Origin: Hydrangea macrophylla
Taxonomy: Eukaryota > Streptophyta > Magnoliopsida > Cornales > Hydrangeaceae
Assembly (NCBI GenBank): GCA_033977485.1
Contig: CM066994.1
Span: 50,741,155 to 50,805,154 of the forward strand
Direction: 5' to 3'
DNA: 64,000 nucleotides
Below, piece by piece: positions 61,073 through 64,000 of this stretch. Below the pieces are notes generated by a model, which was not told the origin of the DNA, searched no databases, and saw nothing but the letters and a program-made list of their open reading frames with translations. The translations under genes were made by a program, and so were the position numbers. Numbering within the stretch: position 1 is the stretch's first letter; each line of letters begins with the position of its first letter.

Positions 61073-61186
61073 TGTTGAGAGATGTGTTTTATTTTTTAGT
61101 CTTGTTTATTGGTTTTATGTGCTTTTCCCTTCTTAAAGGGTACTCTTGTAATTTACATTATATTGTGTTACTATTGTTTAATAAAA

Positions 61187-61251
<65 letters not shown>

Positions 61252-61285
61252 CAATAGTGCTCTCTAAGCCTTCTAGAAAAGCAAC
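61073..61285 (+). repeat. 3' LTR of copia element D
   Basis: 213 bp, TGTTGAGAGATG ... AAAAGCAACA, with a (GA)n run at about 61191-61248. Otherwise close to the left copy. Confidence 0.88.
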
Positions 61286-61513
61286 AATTTTAACGCTGTG
61301 TAATTTCTGTATAAGTTTTCTTTTTTAAACGTCCTCTAGGCTTGTGTTGAATCAAGGTTAATTTCTGGCGCGGGTACAACATATACCATAGGTTTCGTCC
61401 ATTCTCTCTTCTTTCTATTTTATCGGCTTTTCTGTTGGGTTGGGTGGAGGGGAGACTAATAACCAAAATGCAACTCTATAGCCAAAAAACAAGGTATGAA
61501 AATCCCAAAAGTA

Positions 61514-62760
61514 TGTAGCAGGAAAAAAAAATATAGAAAGATTAGGGAAAAAACTTAGAGGCTGATTTTATCTCTAGTATTTTATTACGAACTAAATAAT
61601 ATGAAGTTACAAGGATGCCCATGGGCAAATATCACTAAATATAAGGAGAACAAAGCAAAAGGAAATAAAAAACTAAAACTATAAATATTTCTAACAATCC
61701 TCAAGCTGGTACAAAAATTTCTCTTAAACCCAGCTTGCTAAGAGCAAAATGAAACTGTTTACTTCCAACTCCCTTTGTGAGAATGTCTACAAGCTGATCA
61801 CCGGTCTTCACAATTGGAGTACAAATCACACTGCTATTAATCTTCTCATTGATAAAGTGTCTGTCAATCTCCACATGTTTGGTTCGATCATGTTGCACTG
61901 GATTGTGGGCGATACTAATTGCAGACTTGTTATCACAGTATAGCCTCATAGGTTCACTGTGATCAAGTCTCAAGTCTGTTAGTAGTAACTTGATCCACAG
62001 TAGTTCACACACTCCTTGAGCTATAGCTTTGAACTCAGCCTTTGCACTGGATCTAGTTACCACATTCTACTTCTTGATCCTCCAAGCGACAAGGTTGCCA
62101 CCCACAAATGTATAATAGCCTGATGTGGACCTTGTGTCTGTCACAGAACCAACCCAATCTGCATCGGTATAAGCTTCCACTCTAAGGTGGTCATGTTTCG
62201 CAAAAAAAAGACCCTTACGAGGAGCTGACTTCAAGAATCTTAGAATTCTGAAGACCGCATCCATACGAGTCTCATGGGGAGCATGCATGAATTGACTTAC
62301 AACGTTAACAGCAAACACAATGTCTGTACGGGTGTGCGAAAGGTAGATGAGTCTTCCCACAAATCTTTGATATCTCCCTTTGTCTGCTTCTGCTCCACTA
62401 CTATCATCACTTAATTTTTGATTTGGATCCATTGGAGTGTCACATGCTCTGCTCCTCCCAAGCATTCCAGTCTCCTCCAACAGATTAAGAACATACTTTC
62501 TCTGATAAATAAAAATGCCTTGTCTGGAGCTAGCAACATCCATTCTCAAAAAATATCTAAGGGCTCCTAGATCTTTTATTTTAAACTCACTAGACAAACT
62601 ATTTTAATCATTTCATCTCTTCCAGATCATCTCCAGTTAGAACAATATCATCAACGTACACAATCAAAGCAGTAGTCTTATCTTGTGATGACTGTTTAAT
62701 GAATAATGTGTGATCAGCTTGACTCTGTTTGAAGCTATACCTGAGCAGTGCATGTGTAAA
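61514..62760 (-). mobile_element. Ty1/copia element E, truncated
   Basis: The likely 3' LTR is 61514-61696 (TGTAGCAGG ... TTTCTAACA) followed by the purine tract complement ATCCTCAAGC. RNase H and the C-terminal half of RT follow on the minus strand. Sequence homology stops abruptly at about 62760 in the middle of RT, where unrelated G-rich sequence begins. No second LTR was found. Confidence 0.78.
61701..62760 (-). pseudogene. copia element E reverse transcriptase (C-terminal half) and RNase H
   Basis: RT: KQSQADHTLFIKQ and TALIVYVDDIVLTGDD at about 62630-62720, then FKIKDLGALRYFLRMDVASS (62540-62597). RNase H: VEAYTDADWVGSVTDTRST (about 62120-62180), TRSSAKAEFKAIAQG with K where E is expected in [26 protein letters not shown]. 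The tail is HFALSKLGLREIFVPA. One frame change lies near 62065 and another near 62600. Confidence 0.82.
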
Positions 62761-63445
62761 AGGTGTCGGTTGGAGTCTATCGGGGCATAGAAGGTGTCGG
62801 CTGGTGCTCTATGCCCTGGGTGGGTGTCGGTTTGGTCTGGGTAGTGTTTAGGGTTTGTCGGCAATGGCTGGGGGGGGGGGGGGGGGGGGGGGGTGTGCTG
62901 GGATCCTGCGACGCAGCCTAGAGAAGTGCTTATGAATTGCGGTTGAGGGTAGGGAGGATAGTAGGAGGGTGGCGCAGGCTAAGGTGGTGGTTTAGGGTGG
63001 TTCGGTGCGACAGAACGAACAAGGCCGCCGAAAATAACGTTATAGCTTATCAATGGGAACCAACCAACAAGAAGAAATTGCCCGGACACTCGGTGCAACA
63101 GAAGGGATCGTGACTGCTGAAAAACACACAGCAATACACATCAATCGGTGAGAGCATACATGTTCAAGCCCATCAAGAGAGCCCCCAAAGGGTTACATAA
63201 TTCAACTCCCCCGCAAAGGTTGGCCTAGGACTGGACAAGGCCCGAAAGGGCTGGCTGATGGCTTGACAATGCCCTTGGGGGCTGCCGGCGGCTGGACATG
63301 CCCGTAGGGGCTGGCCAGAGGCTTGACAATGCCCGTAGGGGCTAGTCGAAGTTTGACGGGGGTTGAATCTGAAAGCAGCAGAAGTAGTGGAACAAAAAAA
63401 AGATCAACACTTACTAATGAATCGACACAAAACGAAGACAAGAAG
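62761..63445. other. Unassigned repeat DNA between elements E and F
   Basis: G-rich at the left, with a 24-base G run (62870-62893) and sequence resembling the GGTGGCGCAGG-type leaders of the nearby copia elements, so it may be a displaced 5' leader of element E. Further right is a tandem repeat (63225-63350). No gene recognised. Confidence 0.45.
63225..63350. repeat. Minisatellite, about 30 bp unit
   Basis: Four imperfect copies of a unit with GGGCTGGC, GGCTTGACAATGCCC and GTAGGGGCT occur. On the minus strand they read as repeated Ala-Pro-x-Gly-Ile-Val-Lys-like peptides, a by-product. Confidence 0.75.
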
Positions 63446-64000
63446 TGTTGTGAGATGTATTATTGTTTTTGGTTTCTTACTATTAGTTTATGCTGTTCCC
63501 TTCTCTCAGGGCACTCTTGTAATTATGTTATTTTATTATTGATTAATAAAATGAGAGAGAGCCTTGGTGCAAAGGTAAGGTTGCTCCATTGTGACCTGGA
63601 GGTCACGGGTTCGAATAAGGAAACAGCCTCTCTGCTTTGCAGGGGTTAGGCTGTGTACATCTCACCATTCCCAGATCCTGCAATGGCGGGAGTCTCATGC
63701 ACTGGGCTGCCCTTTTTAATAAAATGAGAGAGAGCAACGTTAGTTCTCTCTAAGTTTTCTGAAAACTCAACATGGTATCAGAGCTACCCTAATAGGGGAC
63801 TCGATCCTCCCACCACCATAGCCACAACCCACAAACATGACTTGAGTACTATTCATAGTAACGATGTTGAATCCGTTCAATGGGTCTGCAGACGCTCCCT
63901 CTCCGGCTCCCATCCTCAAGGTAAATAAACGACGCATTAGTATATCTTACTGAATGTCGAGTGCTTCTCATACATTTTTGAACAGTGTTTCCATAAGCCC
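63446..64000 (+). mobile_element. Ty1/copia element F, 5' end, running off the window
   Basis: The 5' LTR is 63446-63772 (TGTTGTGAGATG ... ACTCAACA), containing a SINE. The primer site TGGTATCAGAGCTACC starts at 63773. The leader and the possible start of gag (near 63869) follow. LTR style (GGCACTCTTGTAATT, TTAATAAAATGAGAG) resembles element D, so the two are probably related. Confidence 0.8.
63562..63717 (+). mobile_element. Au-like SINE in the LTR of element F
   Basis: A 156 bp tRNA-derived element starting CCTTGGTGCAAAGGTAAGG, with A-box-like TAAGGTTGCTCC, B-box GGTTCGAAT and ending GGGCTGCCCTTTTT. Flanked by a perfect 17 bp duplication AATAAAATGAGAGAGAG (63545-63561 and 63718-63734). Ending in a short T run is the feature of the plant Au SINE family. 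It would be copied by LINE enzymes. Confidence 0.92.

Larger units (their letters stand above)
55078..61285 (+). mobile_element. Ty1/copia element D, in intron 7 region
   Basis: LTRs lie at 55078-55240 and 61073-61285, with duplication ATTTT at 55073-55077 and 61286-61290. The purine tract CTCGAGGGGGAG precedes the right LTR (61061-61072). The primer site after the left LTR is degenerate (GGTATCAAAGTTAC at 55246-55259). Orientation is plus. Gag is interrupted by a gypsy fragment (55842-58270) and everything between gag and mid-integrase is deleted. The right LTR is about 50 bp longer because its (GA)n run grew. Confidence 0.9.

Overview
This window is nuclear DNA from a flowering plant, probably a eudicot with a transposon-rich genome. 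The grounds are GT-AG introns, plant-only families (FAR1/FHY3-like, small GRF zinc finger), plant Ty1/copia and Ty3/gypsy retrotransposons with iMet-type primer sites, Stowaway and Mutator-type MITEs, hAT transposons and an Au-like SINE. I cannot name the species. There is no sign of bacterial, organellar or viral DNA and no novel gene system; the most unusual thing is the nested repeat architecture around and inside one host gene.

Layout. (1) 1-5163: decayed Ty3/gypsy element on the minus strand, running off the left edge, with its 2.3 kb 5' LTR at 2865-5163. (2) 5164-7290: SIRE-like copia fragment on the plus strand, cut at both ends. (3) 7683-8067: small two-exon GRF-type zinc-finger gene. 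(4) 8988-15116: FAR1-related gene on the minus strand, now a pseudogene (frameshift, three nonsense codons) split by a gag-only LTR element at 9622-13545. (5) 15262-15555: Mutator-type foldback MITE. (6) 17205 to beyond 54942: a D-isomer-specific 2-hydroxyacid dehydrogenase gene. Seven exons are recognisable, open and joined by GT-AG introns in matching phase; about 80 C-terminal residues are not found in the window.

The dehydrogenase introns hold most of the repeats. Intron 1 (9.7 kb) contains copia element A (17540-26464), itself carrying a hAT transposon with a nearly complete transposase (20841-24636). Intron 4 (25.7 kb) contains copia element C (29260-35562) with a short hAT relative inside (30166-31148), copia element B (36153-47239) with a gag-only gypsy-like element J inside its 3' LTR and a 1.7 kb internal tandem duplication, a third hAT-like derivative (47255-47910), a Stowaway MITE, a 259 bp TRIM-like element, and a gypsy solo LTR placed in a (GA)n microsatellite and carrying another hAT element. 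Intron 7 begins at 54943 and is entered by copia element D (55078-61285), which contains a truncated gypsy fragment. The right end holds a truncated copia element E, unassigned repeat DNA, and the start of copia element F with a SINE in its LTR.

Insertion order can be read from target-site duplications: A (GTCAC), B (AGTTA), C (GAGAA), D (ATTTT), three hAT insertions with perfect 8 bp duplications, the Mutator MITE (9 bp) and the SINE (17 bp). None of the retrotransposons has an intact gag-pol; the hAT transposase has one frameshift and one stop. The only apparently intact host coding regions are the dehydrogenase exons and the small GRF gene. Identity values were not computed; all comparisons are by eye.
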